5,247 nucleotides of DNA, taken from positions 1 to 5,247 of the forward strand of contig CAAEKI010000072.1 of assembly GCA_900756495.1 (NCBI GenBank), read 5' to 3'. The stretch is from an uncultured Oscillospiraceae bacterium. Its GTDB lineage: Bacteria; Bacillota; Clostridia; Oscillospirales; Oscillospiraceae. The notes beneath the pieces are model-generated. The model ran no database searches. It worked only from the letters and a program-made list of their open reading frames with translations, and was not told the DNA's origin. The position numbers and the translations under genes were made by a program. Shown piece after piece: positions 1 through 4,817 of the stretch. The number at the start of each line of letters is the position of its first letter. Within the stretch, counting starts at the first letter, position 1.

Positions 1-213
1 CCAGGCCCAGACCCTGTAGAGATCGTGCCGGGCCATTAGCACTTTGGCGCGGCTGCCGTTGAGTACAAGGCCGGAGGCCGTGAGGTGGGCACTCTCGCTC
101 TCCCGGGTGAGCACCGCGTCCCCCAGACGCTCCGCCCACGCCAGAATGATCCGCCGGTCGGCCTCCTCCTGCTCGCTTTGGGGGGCATAGGCCCTAATAT
201 CCTCCAGGTACAT
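1..213 (-). CDS. NUDIX-family hydrolase, N-terminal part (3' end beyond window)
   Basis: Only the first 71 codons are present. The ATG at 211-213 has a GGAGG ribosome-binding site at 221-225, inside the end of folA, and the gene runs off the left edge. The visible protein has an N-terminal helical stretch (residues 1-40, rich in E, R and A). The strand pattern SAHLTASGLVLNGSRAKVLM (41-60) follows, then ARHDLYRVWAW (61-71). This matches the start of a NUDIX fold, where a segment of the type 'HLTASGLVL...KVLMxxHxxYxxWxW' normally leads into GGHxDGE and the NUDIX box. The catalytic box itself (GX5EX7REUXEEXGU) would be just outside the window, so catalysis cannot be confirmed. NUDIX enzymes hydrolyse nucleoside diphosphates linked to another group; the substrate here is unknown. 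The start is 1 bp past the folA stop, so translation is probably coupled to folA. Family assignment is by pattern recognition only. Confidence 0.72.
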   Translation of the reverse strand, partial: MYLEDIRAYAPQSEQEEADRRIILAWAERLGDAVLTRESESAHLTASGLVLNGSRAKVLMARHDLYRVWAW

Positions 214-214
214 G

Positions 215-691
215 CTACTTCCTCCGATAGGTCACGTAGCGGAAGAAGAGCCCCTCATGGTCCAGGGGGGGCTCCTCCGCCGAGATCTCCCACTCCGGGT
301 CCTCGTCCAGGTTGGGGAAAAAGGCGTCTGCAGGCCAGGCGGCGTCGATCTTCGTCACATAGGCCATGTCGCAGCGGGCCAGCAGTGAGCGGTAAACGCT
401 CTCCCCGCCGATGACGAAGGAGTCCTCCGGCGCGGCGGCGCACAGGGCGCCCAGATCTGCAAAGACCTCCGCCCCTTCAGGGGTAAAATCCGGGTTCCGG
501 GAGAGGATCAGGTTCCGCCTGCCCTTGAGGGGCCGCCCGCCCGGAAAGGTGGCCAGGGTCTTGCGCCCCAGGATCACCGGATGGCCGGTGGTGAGGGCCT
601 TGAAACGCTTTAAGTCGGCGGGGAGATAGACCAGCTGATCCCCGCCCTTTCCAATGGCCCAGTTCCGGTCCACTGCAACGATCAGGTTCAT
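215..691 (-). CDS. folA: Dihydrofolate reductase
   Basis: Cytosolic enzyme that reduces 7,8-dihydrofolate to tetrahydrofolate with NADPH. The 158 residues are a normal length for bacterial DHFR. Visible motifs are the Met20-loop region NWAIGKGGDQLVYLPADL (10-27) with the catalytic acid Asp26, the NADPH-binding GRKT (42-45), the folate-glutamate-binding Arg58 in LKGRRNLIL, the VIGGESVY glycine pair (95-96), and Thr113 in YVTKID. The Trp found near the active site in the E. coli enzyme (LPW-type segment) is Val here (QLVYLP), a substitution I associate with Firmicutes DHFRs. The ATG at 689-691 has an AAGGGGGG ribosome-binding site just upstream. It lies 12 bp after thyA and 1 bp before the NUDIX-like gene, so it is the middle gene of a three-gene operon. 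The pairing with thyA fits, because thymidylate synthase produces the dihydrofolate that this enzyme recycles. Confidence 0.96.
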   Translation of the reverse strand: MNLIVAVDRNWAIGKGGDQLVYLPADLKRFKALTTGHPVILGRKTLATFPGGRPLKGRRNLILSRNPDFTPEGAEVFADLGALCAAAPEDSFVIGGESVYRSLLARCDMAYVTKIDAAWPADAFFPNLDEDPEWEISAEEPPLDHEGLFFRYVTYRRK

Positions 692-703
692 GGCGCGCCC
701 CCC

Positions 704-1534
704 TTATACCGCCACCGGAATGGGGGTATCCAGGGTGTGGAACCGGTAGCCCTCCAGACGGAAGCTGTCCTTGGTGAAGTCGTAGAAGCTGGTCACGGAA
801 GGATCCATCCACAACGTGGGGGCCTCATAGGGCGGCCTGGAGATGATCTCCTCCACCACAGGGACGTGGCGGTCGTAAATATGGGCGTCGGCAATGACGT
901 GGACCAGCTCGCCGGGGATCAGGCCGGAGACCTGGGCGAACATGCACACCAGGGCGGCATACTGCATCACATTCCAGCCATTGGCGGTGAGCATGTCCTG
1001 GGAACGCTGGTTGAGGATGGCGTTGAGCGTTTTTCCGCTGACGTTGAACGTCATGGAGTAGGCGCAGGGGTAGAGGGCCATCTCACTCAAGTCGTGGTGG
1101 TTGTACAGGTTGGTCATGATGCGCCGGGAGGCGGGATTGTGCTTGAGATCGTAGAGGACCCGGTCCACCTGGTCCATCTCCCCCTCCGGATAGCGGTGCT
1201 TCACCCCCAGCTGATAGCCGTAGGCCTTTCCGATGGAGCCGGCCTCGTCGGCCCAGGCGTCCCAGATGTGGCTGGATAGGTCGTGGATGTTGTTGGACTT
1301 CCTCTGCCAGATCCACAGCAGCTCGTCCACACTGCTCTTGAAGGCCATCCGGCGGATGGTCTGGATGGGAAACTCATCCTGGAGCTGATAGCGGTTGACA
1401 ATCCCGAATTTCTTTACAGTGTGGGCGGGAGTCCCGTCCTGCCAGCGGGGGCGGACCTCCAGATCGGTATCCCATACCCCGTGGGCCAGAATGTCCTTGC
1501 AGTTTTCAATAAAAAGCTCGTCGGCGCGGCTCAT
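704..1534 (-). CDS. thyA: Thymidylate synthase (ThyA type)
   Basis: Converts dUMP to dTMP using 5,10-methylenetetrahydrofolate and releases dihydrofolate for FolA. The protein has 276 residues. Features seen are an N-terminal RWQDGTPAHT segment (30-39), the DELLWIWQ helix (70-77), the phosphate-binding SRR-type arginines (NPASRR, 133-138), the catalytic Cys157 in ALYPCAYSMTFNV, NQRSQD (175-180), Asn188 and DAHIYDRH (216-223, with His218 and Tyr220). The ending SFYDFTKDSFRLEGY...PVAV resembles the Bacillus subtilis ThyA/phage phi3T branch rather than the E. coli branch. The usual PCH after the catalytic Cys is PCA, and the GxPFN loop reads ANGWN. Both look like subfamily traits rather than damage. 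The ATG at 1532-1534 has AGAGGGGAG at 1544-1552; an ATG slightly upstream is followed by a stop after two codons. First gene of the thyA-folA-NUDIX operon. Confidence 0.97.
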   Translation of the reverse strand: MSRADELFIENCKDILAHGVWDTDLEVRPRWQDGTPAHTVKKFGIVNRYQLQDEFPIQTIRRMAFKSSVDELLWIWQRKSNNIHDLSSHIWDAWADEAGSIGKAYGYQLGVKHRYPEGEMDQVDRVLYDLKHNPASRRIMTNLYNHHDLSEMALYPCAYSMTFNVSGKTLNAILNQRSQDMLTANGWNVMQYAALVCMFAQVSGLIPGELVHVIADAHIYDRHVPVVEEIISRPPYEAPTLWMDPSVTSFYDFTKDSFRLEGYRFHTLDTPIPVAV

Positions 1535-1543
1535 GGCATTGTT

Positions 1544-1552
1544 CTCCCCTCT
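1544..1552 (-). promoter_or_regulatory. Ribosome-binding site of thyA
   Basis: Reads AGAGGGGAG on the minus strand, with nine bases to the ATG at 1532-1534. It supports this start over an upstream ATG at about -6, which opens only a two-codon frame. Confidence 0.7.
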
Positions 1553-1586
1553 GAGGATGTTTTGGCAGCCTCTATCCTATCAAATG

Positions 1587-1602
1587 TTGCGCCCGGGCAC
1601 AA
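1587..1602. repeat. Interrupted palindrome in thyA leader
   Basis: Reads TTGCGCCCGGGCACAA. The central GCCCGGGC (1591-1598) is a perfect palindrome and the flanking TTG/CAA also match, with one mismatched pair (C1590/A1599) between them. It lies about 55 bp upstream of thyA, between the candidate promoter and the ribosome-binding site, where a repressor site or an RNA hairpin could act. No known regulator is recognised. Confidence 0.4.
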
Positions 1603-1608
1603 TACTTC

Positions 1609-1631
1609 AACAGAAAAACATCTGTTTTTTT
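1609..1631 (+). terminator. Weak terminator-like hairpin with T-tract
   Basis: AACAGA (1609-1614), a six-base loop and TCTGTT (1621-1626) form a six-pair stem. The T-run that begins within the right arm continues to 1631. The stem is AT-rich, so the hairpin would be weak. On the plus strand it would stop transcripts coming antisense through thyA before they reach the membrane-protein gene at 1719. On the minus strand it would be a small hairpin in the thyA leader without a following T-run. Confidence 0.35.
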
Positions 1632-1649
1632 ATCTTTCCCTTTTGCTTG

Positions 1650-1677
1650 ACGGATTTTTATAGTATAGTAAATCCGT
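1650..1677. repeat. Inverted repeat over the divergent promoter region
   Basis: ACGGATTT (1650-1657) and AAATCCGT (1670-1677) are perfect reverse complements separated by 12 AT-rich bases, TTATAGTATAGT. The symmetrical arms with an AT-rich centre sit between the divergent thyA and 1719 genes. They overlap the candidate -10 of the thyA promoter, which is the layout of a dimeric repressor operator. The cognate regulator is not identifiable from the window. Confidence 0.5.
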
Positions 1678-1693
1678 TCGGCATTTTTGTCTA
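1665..1693 (-). promoter_or_regulatory. Candidate sigma-A promoter for the thyA operon
   Basis: On the minus strand, TAGACA (1688-1693; five of six to TTGACA) is followed after 17 bases by TACTAT (1665-1670; four of six to TATAAT). The predicted start near 1658 gives a thyA leader of about 120 bases. Overlapping TATA-like hexamers (TATACT, TATAAA) lie just downstream, so the exact -10 is uncertain. On the plus strand the same AT-rich block contains TTGACG (1647-1652) and TATAGT (1664-1669), which are only 11 bases apart and not a standard pair. The plus-strand promoter therefore remains unresolved. Confidence 0.4.
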
Positions 1694-1718
1694 TCTTTTC
1701 CGAGAGGAGCTTTACAGC

Positions 1719-2267
1719 ATGAAGCAGCGATGCGACCGCCCCCGCCCCACTGTGGGCGCGCGCAACATTAAAACGGCCCTTTCAGCCTCTCTGTGCGCCC
1801 TGCTCTACTTTCTGATCGGCCGCAACCCCACCTTTGCCTGTATTGGGGCCATCTTTGGCATGGGGGCCAATATGGAGCACTCGAAGCTCCACGGGGGAAA
1901 CCGCCTCTTCGGCACCGTGATCGGCGGCTTTCTGGGAATGGGGCTCTTTCGCCTGTACCTGTTGATCTATCCGGACGGCGGGCACCGCCTTCTGCTGGTG
2001 CCCCTCCTGTTCCTGGGCGTCATTGTCCTGATTGTCCTGGCGCAGTGCTTTTGGATTGGAGCGGTTCAGCCCGGCGGCGTGGTACTGTGTATTGTCCTCT
2101 TTAATACGCCCGTGGACAGCTATGTGAGCTATGCCCTGAATCGAATGGCCGATACTGCCATCGGCGTAGCTATGTCGCTGCTGATCAACTATCTGCTGCC
2201 CCGGGAACGGCTGGAGCGCTGGAGCGAACGGGTCAGAGCCCGCCTGGGCCGCGGCAGCGAGGACTGA
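1719..2267 (+). CDS. Short aromatic acid exporter-like (ArAE_1/FUSC) membrane protein
   Basis: The protein has 182 residues. The open frame extends upstream to 1395, but that part is antisense to thyA. The ATG at 1719-1721 is preferred because AGAGGAG (1703-1709) precedes it by nine bases. The N-terminus (VGARNIKTALSASLCALLYF, 12-31) and the central NRLFGTVIGGFLGMGLF (61-77) match the membrane domain of ArAE_1/FUSC proteins. About six hydrophobic segments are visible (roughly residues 16-34, 38-50, 64-84, 91-110, 112-130 and 142-160), followed by a basic tail (PRERLERWSERVRARLGRG). Family members are thought to move aromatic acids or other organic anions, but the substrate here is unknown. 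Related proteins often carry a C-terminal cytoplasmic domain, absent here, so this may be a membrane-only form that works as an oligomer. It is the only plus-strand gene, divergent from thyA and convergent with the 2314-3591 gene. Confidence 0.8.
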   Translation: MKQRCDRPRPTVGARNIKTALSASLCALLYFLIGRNPTFACIGAIFGMGANMEHSKLHGGNRLFGTVIGGFLGMGLFRLYLLIYPDGGHRLLLVPLLFLGVIVLIVLAQCFWIGAVQPGGVVLCIVLFNTPVDSYVSYALNRMADTAIGVAMSLLINYLLPRERLERWSERVRARLGRGSED

Positions 2268-2313
2268 GCGGTTCCCTCCGCCCGGAGCGGCTGCGCCTCC
2301 ATAAGCGGATATC
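2268..2313. other. Convergent intergenic gap without a clear terminator
   Basis: 46 bases separate the ends of the ArAE-like gene and the convergent membrane-protein gene. The only symmetry is CTCCG-CC-CGGAG (2276-2287), whose two-base loop is too tight for a good hairpin, and no T-run follows on either strand. Termination may be factor-dependent or inefficient, allowing overlapping transcripts. Confidence 0.4.
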
Positions 2314-3591
2314 CTAATCTTCCCGGACGGACTGGCCCCCTCCGGCAGTATCCCTGCGTTCCAGCAGTGTTCCAAGGTTTTCTCTGTAGTAGGTGCAGAG
2401 GTTTTGCACACGCTCCCAAATCTGCTCATCAAAATAGACGTCGCTCCTCTGGCTCACCATGCTTTCCACATACCGGCGCAGATCGGAATAGAACAGGCCG
2501 CTGACATCATAACACACATACTGCCCGTCTTCATAAATTTTGTATATCTCCATCTCTTCGAAGGTCAAAAGCCGTCCGCGAATAAAAGCATAATTGTCCG
2601 AATTGTGAGTGGCGTCGGCCTCATATGTGAAAACGTAAATCAGGGGGATAGCTGCGCCGCCGTCAATTTGACCCTGACACTGGGGGACATAGGCGCTGAT
2701 CACCAGTGCGCCCTCTGAATCGGAAGCTCCGATTTTCTTATCGTAGCCGTCTGTTGTGCGGCAGTGTATGCCGGCAAGCTGCAATTGCATATCCGGCGGC
2801 ACGGCAGGATCAAAGACAACGGGTTCGCCGGGCTCTCTCACCGTCAGAGCCATTGGAGATACAGCGGGCACAACGGTTCCTTCTGTTTGAGACAGCAGCT
2901 GCTGGCACAGCGCCAGGTATTCCTCCGCCAGTTGGTTTCGCTCGTCCGGATTCGTTGTATAAGTTTCAAAGTAGGTCCTCAATTCTTCCTCAATGCCCGC
3001 AATGAGCTCCGGGTCCGCTTGAGCCGGTGCAACAGGTGCGGGAGTTTCCACGCCGGTGTGGATGGGCTCTGCAAAGATAACCGTACACATCCAATCCTGC
3101 CCGAAGGCAAAGCGGTTGTTTGTCAGGATAAGATAATACCAGTCCTTGTCCGAAAGCGGTGCTTCCAACAGCGCCATATCGTAGGCATCTGACAGGTCGA
3201 TGGTCATGGTCCCGTCTGAGTGGGCCGGTATGTCGGTGCCGCTGAAGGACACGTCCCCCTGAAGCGCCGGGACTTCTTCGCCGGTGCTCCACTGCATCAG
3301 CTTTAACACAGGTTCAAAGCGGAGTTCTTTATCCGACCTGTTTTCCACATGCACGGAGACAATGCCGTCCCCTTCATAAGTTGCAGACAGGCCGAGGTCA
3401 TCGCCTGACAGAGAGGAAAAGAGACTTGCCGCAAAGGCGGTTGTAGCGGCAATACAGGCAATTGCCGCCGCCAGAATGGCAAGAGTCCTGACGGGAGGAC
3501 GCACGGCCTTCCGGGCAGTTACAGTGACTCCGGTCTTTTCCTCAAAAATACGTTTGATATTGTTCAAATGAGTCCGATAAAAAACGTTCAA
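2314..3591 (-). CDS. Single-pass membrane protein, putative anti-sigma factor/sensor for the adjacent ECF sigma factor
   Basis: The protein has 425 residues and starts at TTG (3589-3591), behind AAGGAGG (3599-3605) with seven bases of spacing. Residues 1-33 are basic and hydrophilic (MNVFYRTHLNNIKRIFEEKT...) and probably cytoplasmic. Residues 34-58 form one hydrophobic segment (VRTLAILAAAIACIAATTAF...). The remaining ~365 residues would be outside the membrane: a beta-rich region (about 67-175, GLSATYEGDGIVSVHVENRS...), a Pro/Ala linker (183-193), an acidic helical stretch (194-235), a second beta-rich region (about 247-340) and a helical C-terminus (345-415). The outer part has six Cys (169, 229, 277, 305, 360, 399), so disulphides are possible. 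I recognise no named domain. The anti-sigma role is inferred from position (16 bp after the sigma gene), topology and family habit, not from a motif such as the zinc-binding HxxxCxxC, which is absent. Confidence 0.72.
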   Translation of the reverse strand: MNVFYRTHLNNIKRIFEEKTGVTVTARKAVRPPVRTLAILAAAIACIAATTAFAASLFSSLSGDDLGLSATYEGDGIVSVHVENRSDKELRFEPVLKLMQWSTGEEVPALQGDVSFSGTDIPAHSDGTMTIDLSDAYDMALLEAPLSDKDWYYLILTNNRFAFGQDWMCTVIFAEPIHTGVETPAPVAPAQADPELIAGIEEELRTYFETYTTNPDERNQLAEEYLALCQQLLSQTEGTVVPAVSPMALTVREPGEPVVFDPAVPPDMQLQLAGIHCRTTDGYDKKIGASDSEGALVISAYVPQCQGQIDGGAAIPLIYVFTYEADATHNSDNYAFIRGRLLTFEEMEIYKIYEDGQYVCYDVSGLFYSDLRRYVESMVSQRSDVYFDEQIWERVQNLCTYYRENLGTLLERRDTAGGGQSVRED

Positions 3592-3598
3592 AAATAAA

Positions 3599-3605
3599 CC
3601 TCCTT
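3599..3605 (-). promoter_or_regulatory. Strong ribosome-binding site fixing a TTG start
   Basis: AAGGAGG on the minus strand, seven bases before the TTG at 3589-3591, in the 16-bp gap after the sigma-factor stop. A near-perfect Shine-Dalgarno sequence with good spacing is the main reason to accept the rare start codon. Confidence 0.8.
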
Positions 3606-3607
3606 GT

Positions 3608-4144
3608 TCAGTTGGAGATCATTGCACGGAGCTTTAACTTCGTGCGATAAAGGTAGTTTTCTACTCTCCTTTTGGGCATGTCGAGCGCCAGCGCAATTTC
3701 CTTCGGCTTTTGCTCATAATAGTATCGGCGCACCAGAATTTCCTGCTCCGGCTGTTTGAGTGATCTTACCGCTGAAACGAGCATCTGTTTTGTTTCCTCA
3801 ATCAGAATTCCGTCACAAACGCCAACCTGGTCAATAAAAACCGTATCGTCCAGCGGGACGGCGCTGTTCTTTGACAAGTTCCGATACCTGTCGAGGGCCT
3901 GACTTCTGGCGATCACGGAGAGCCAGACCTTGAGCCGTCCCCGCCGCGCATCGTATTTTTCTGGATGCTTCCATAGGTACACAAAGACGTCGGCGACAAA
4001 CTCTTCGATATCCTCATCAGACGCGACATTGTGTAAAATTGATCCGGCGATTGACCACATGAGCTTGGAGTATTTCGTTATCACAGCATGGATGGCAGCC
4101 TCATCTCCCCGCGCAATGGCGCTTATGATTTTTTCATCAGTCAA
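3608..4144 (-). CDS. ECF-type RNA polymerase sigma factor (sigma-70 family)
   Basis: Directs RNA polymerase to a dedicated set of promoters. The preferred start is TTG at 4142-4144, with AGAGG (4153-4157) eight bases upstream, giving 178 residues beginning MTDEKIISAIARGDEAA. The frame is open back to an ATG at 4217-4219, but the extra 25 residues are hydrophobic and unlike a sigma factor, and that ATG has no good ribosome-binding site. Region 2 spans about residues 9-90 (ITKYSKLMWSIAGSIL, DEDIEEFVADVFVYLWKHP, then LKVWLSVIARSQALDRYR). Region 4 spans about 123-175 (LKQPEQEILVRRYYYEQ, with a helix-turn-helix around KPKEIALALDMPKRRVENYL). Region 3 is absent, as in ECF factors. The gene for a membrane protein follows 16 bp downstream and probably encodes its inhibitor. 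Many ECF genes regulate their own transcription, but I see no convincing ECF-type promoter here. Confidence 0.93.
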   Translation of the reverse strand: MTDEKIISAIARGDEAAIHAVITKYSKLMWSIAGSILHNVASDEDIEEFVADVFVYLWKHPEKYDARRGRLKVWLSVIARSQALDRYRNLSKNSAVPLDDTVFIDQVGVCDGILIEETKQMLVSAVRSLKQPEQEILVRRYYYEQKPKEIALALDMPKRRVENYLYRTKLKLRAMISN

Positions 4145-4152
4145 AGCACTCG

Positions 4153-4157
4153 CCTCT
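4153..4157 (-). promoter_or_regulatory. Ribosome-binding site deciding the sigma-factor start
   Basis: AGAGG on the minus strand, eight bases before the TTG at 4142-4144. It favours the 178-residue product over the 203-residue one from the ATG at 4219. Confidence 0.6.
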
Positions 4158-4170
4158 TTTCGCTGAAATG

Positions 4171-4213
4171 GACCGGTCAACCATAGTACGGGAAAAAAGC
4201 AGAAAACACTCAA
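4171..4213 (-). promoter_or_regulatory. Candidate promoter and adjacent palindrome for the sigma-factor operon
   Basis: On the minus strand, TTGAGT (4208-4213) is followed by TACTAT (4183-4188), but the spacer is 19 bases, longer than optimal. The predicted start near 4176 falls in the perfect 8-bp palindrome GACCGGTC (4171-4178), which could be an operator. If the promoter is real, the transcript begins downstream of the ATG at 4219, which supports the TTG start. A second short palindrome, CGGCGCCG, lies upstream at 4244-4251. Confidence 0.35.
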
Positions 4214-4278
4214 TTTCATTGCCTGAATAGGAATGAAGATAAGCGGCGCCGGTTGTGTATCATAAGACGGGCGTAAAG

Positions 4279-4320
4279 AAAGACTGCGGGCGCATCGTTT
4301 GAGATGTCCCCGCAGTCTTT
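4279..4320 (-). terminator. Strong intrinsic terminator
   Basis: Perfect 12-bp arms AAAGACTGCGGG (4279-4290) and CCCGCAGTCTTT (4309-4320). Inside, after one C/C mismatch, five more pairs (4292-4296 with 4303-4307, one of them G-U) close a six-base loop. On the minus strand the stem runs into TTTCTTTA and lies 22 bases after the stop of the 4342-4761 gene, so it should end that transcript and insulate the sigma operon. On the plus strand it runs into only four T's, so it could also act weakly in that direction. Confidence 0.87.
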
Positions 4321-4341
4321 TCGCCGGCCTGCTGCACGGTT

Positions 4342-4761
4342 TTATTCCGGCTGCAGATTCTCGTCAACCAGAGTGTTTTGATTTCGCTCCATAAAATTCA
4401 GGTCGTAAAGCCGGATAAGCGCGGCCGCAAAGACAAAAAGGCTGGCCCAGACATTCATCCCCGCCGACTTTTGGCTGACGCAGTCGCCATCCTGGGCGGC
4501 GGAGCGGCAGGCCTGGAGGGCCAGACAGAGAAAAAAGCCCAGGGATCCCACTACCAGCGCCGACGCGCTGATTTTTATGGGGTAGATCTTCGGGGCCGCC
4601 GCGGCCGCCTCCGTCTTCCCCTCAATGGTACATACAAGCTGTCCACGCTGGATGAGAACCGACCAGAAGGAGAGCAGCACAGACAGAATCAGCAGAATTA
4701 GAAAAAAGATGGACTGGTCCACAGTATTCAGCTGCTCCTCCAGAAGTTCCTGCTCTTCCAC
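4342..4761 (-). CDS. Small membrane protein of unknown function, three predicted membrane segments
   Basis: Not recognised. The preferred start is GTG at 4759-4761, because the ribosome-binding site AAAAGGGGG (4769-4777) is then seven bases away; a GTG two codons earlier (4765-4767) would leave almost no spacing. This gives 139 residues. The N-terminus is acidic (MEEQELLEEQLNTVDQS). Hydrophobic segments lie at about 17-37 (SIFFLILLILSVLLSFWSVL), 65-85 (SASALVVGSLGFFLCLALQA) and 102-120 (MNVWASLFVFAAALIRLY). The loop between the first two holds a run of five Ala (52-56), and the loop between the last two holds two Cys (85 and 94). The C-terminus is polar (MERNQNTLVDENLQPE). There are no catalytic or transporter motifs. 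It is followed by a strong terminator and preceded by a 50-bp gap after the PLP-domain gene, so it may be a single-gene transcript or the end of an operon. Confidence 0.75.
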   Translation of the reverse strand: MEEQELLEEQLNTVDQSIFFLILLILSVLLSFWSVLIQRGQLVCTIEGKTEAAAAAPKIYPIKISASALVVGSLGFFLCLALQACRSAAQDGDCVSQKSAGMNVWASLFVFAAALIRLYDLNFMERNQNTLVDENLQPE

Positions 4762-4768
4762 AGCCACG

Positions 4769-4811
4769 CCCCCTTTTCACATCATTCTATGCCGGAATAG
4801 GGAAAAAGGGG
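4769..4811 (-). repeat. Inverted repeat covering a ribosome-binding site
   Basis: CCCCTTTT (4770-4777) and AAAAGGGG (4804-4811) are perfect 8-bp arms. A short inner stem, CTAT/ATAG (4787-4790 with 4797-4800), lies between them. On the minus-strand transcript the AAAAGGGGG arm is the ribosome-binding site of the 4761 gene, so pairing would hide it. This would apply only to RNA that reads through from the upstream PLP-domain gene; a transcript started inside the repeat (a TAGAAT hexamer lies at 4784-4789, without a good -35) would leave it free. The folding effect is inferred. Confidence 0.45.
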
Positions 4812-4817
4812 ACTTAT

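Noticed and set aside
737..1279. 180-residue open frame on the plus strand opposite thyA
   Set aside because: It lies wholly antisense to a clear thyA, has the biased composition (G, V, H) of a reverse-strand shadow, and matches no family.
1647..1669. TTGACG and TATAGT as a plus-strand promoter for the ArAE-like gene
   Set aside because: The spacer is 11 bases, far below the 16-18 required; a promoter probably exists nearby but these two boxes are not a pair.
1395..1718. Upstream extension of the ArAE-like reading frame (108 extra residues)
   Set aside because: Most of it is antisense to thyA or lies in the promoter region, it does not look like the family, and a good ribosome-binding site precedes the ATG at 1719.
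2276..2287. CTCCG-CC-CGGAG symmetry as a bidirectional terminator
   Set aside because: The two-base loop is too short for a stable hairpin and no T-run follows on either strand.
1782..2432. 216-residue open frame on the minus strand opposite the ArAE-like gene
   Set aside because: Overlaps two supported genes, is rich in Q, A, P and H as expected of a shadow frame, and has no recognisable domain.
4145..4219. 25-residue N-terminal extension of the sigma factor from the ATG at 4219
   Set aside because: No ribosome-binding site, hydrophobic sequence unlike ECF N-termini, and it overlaps the likely promoter; the TTG at 4144 fits better.
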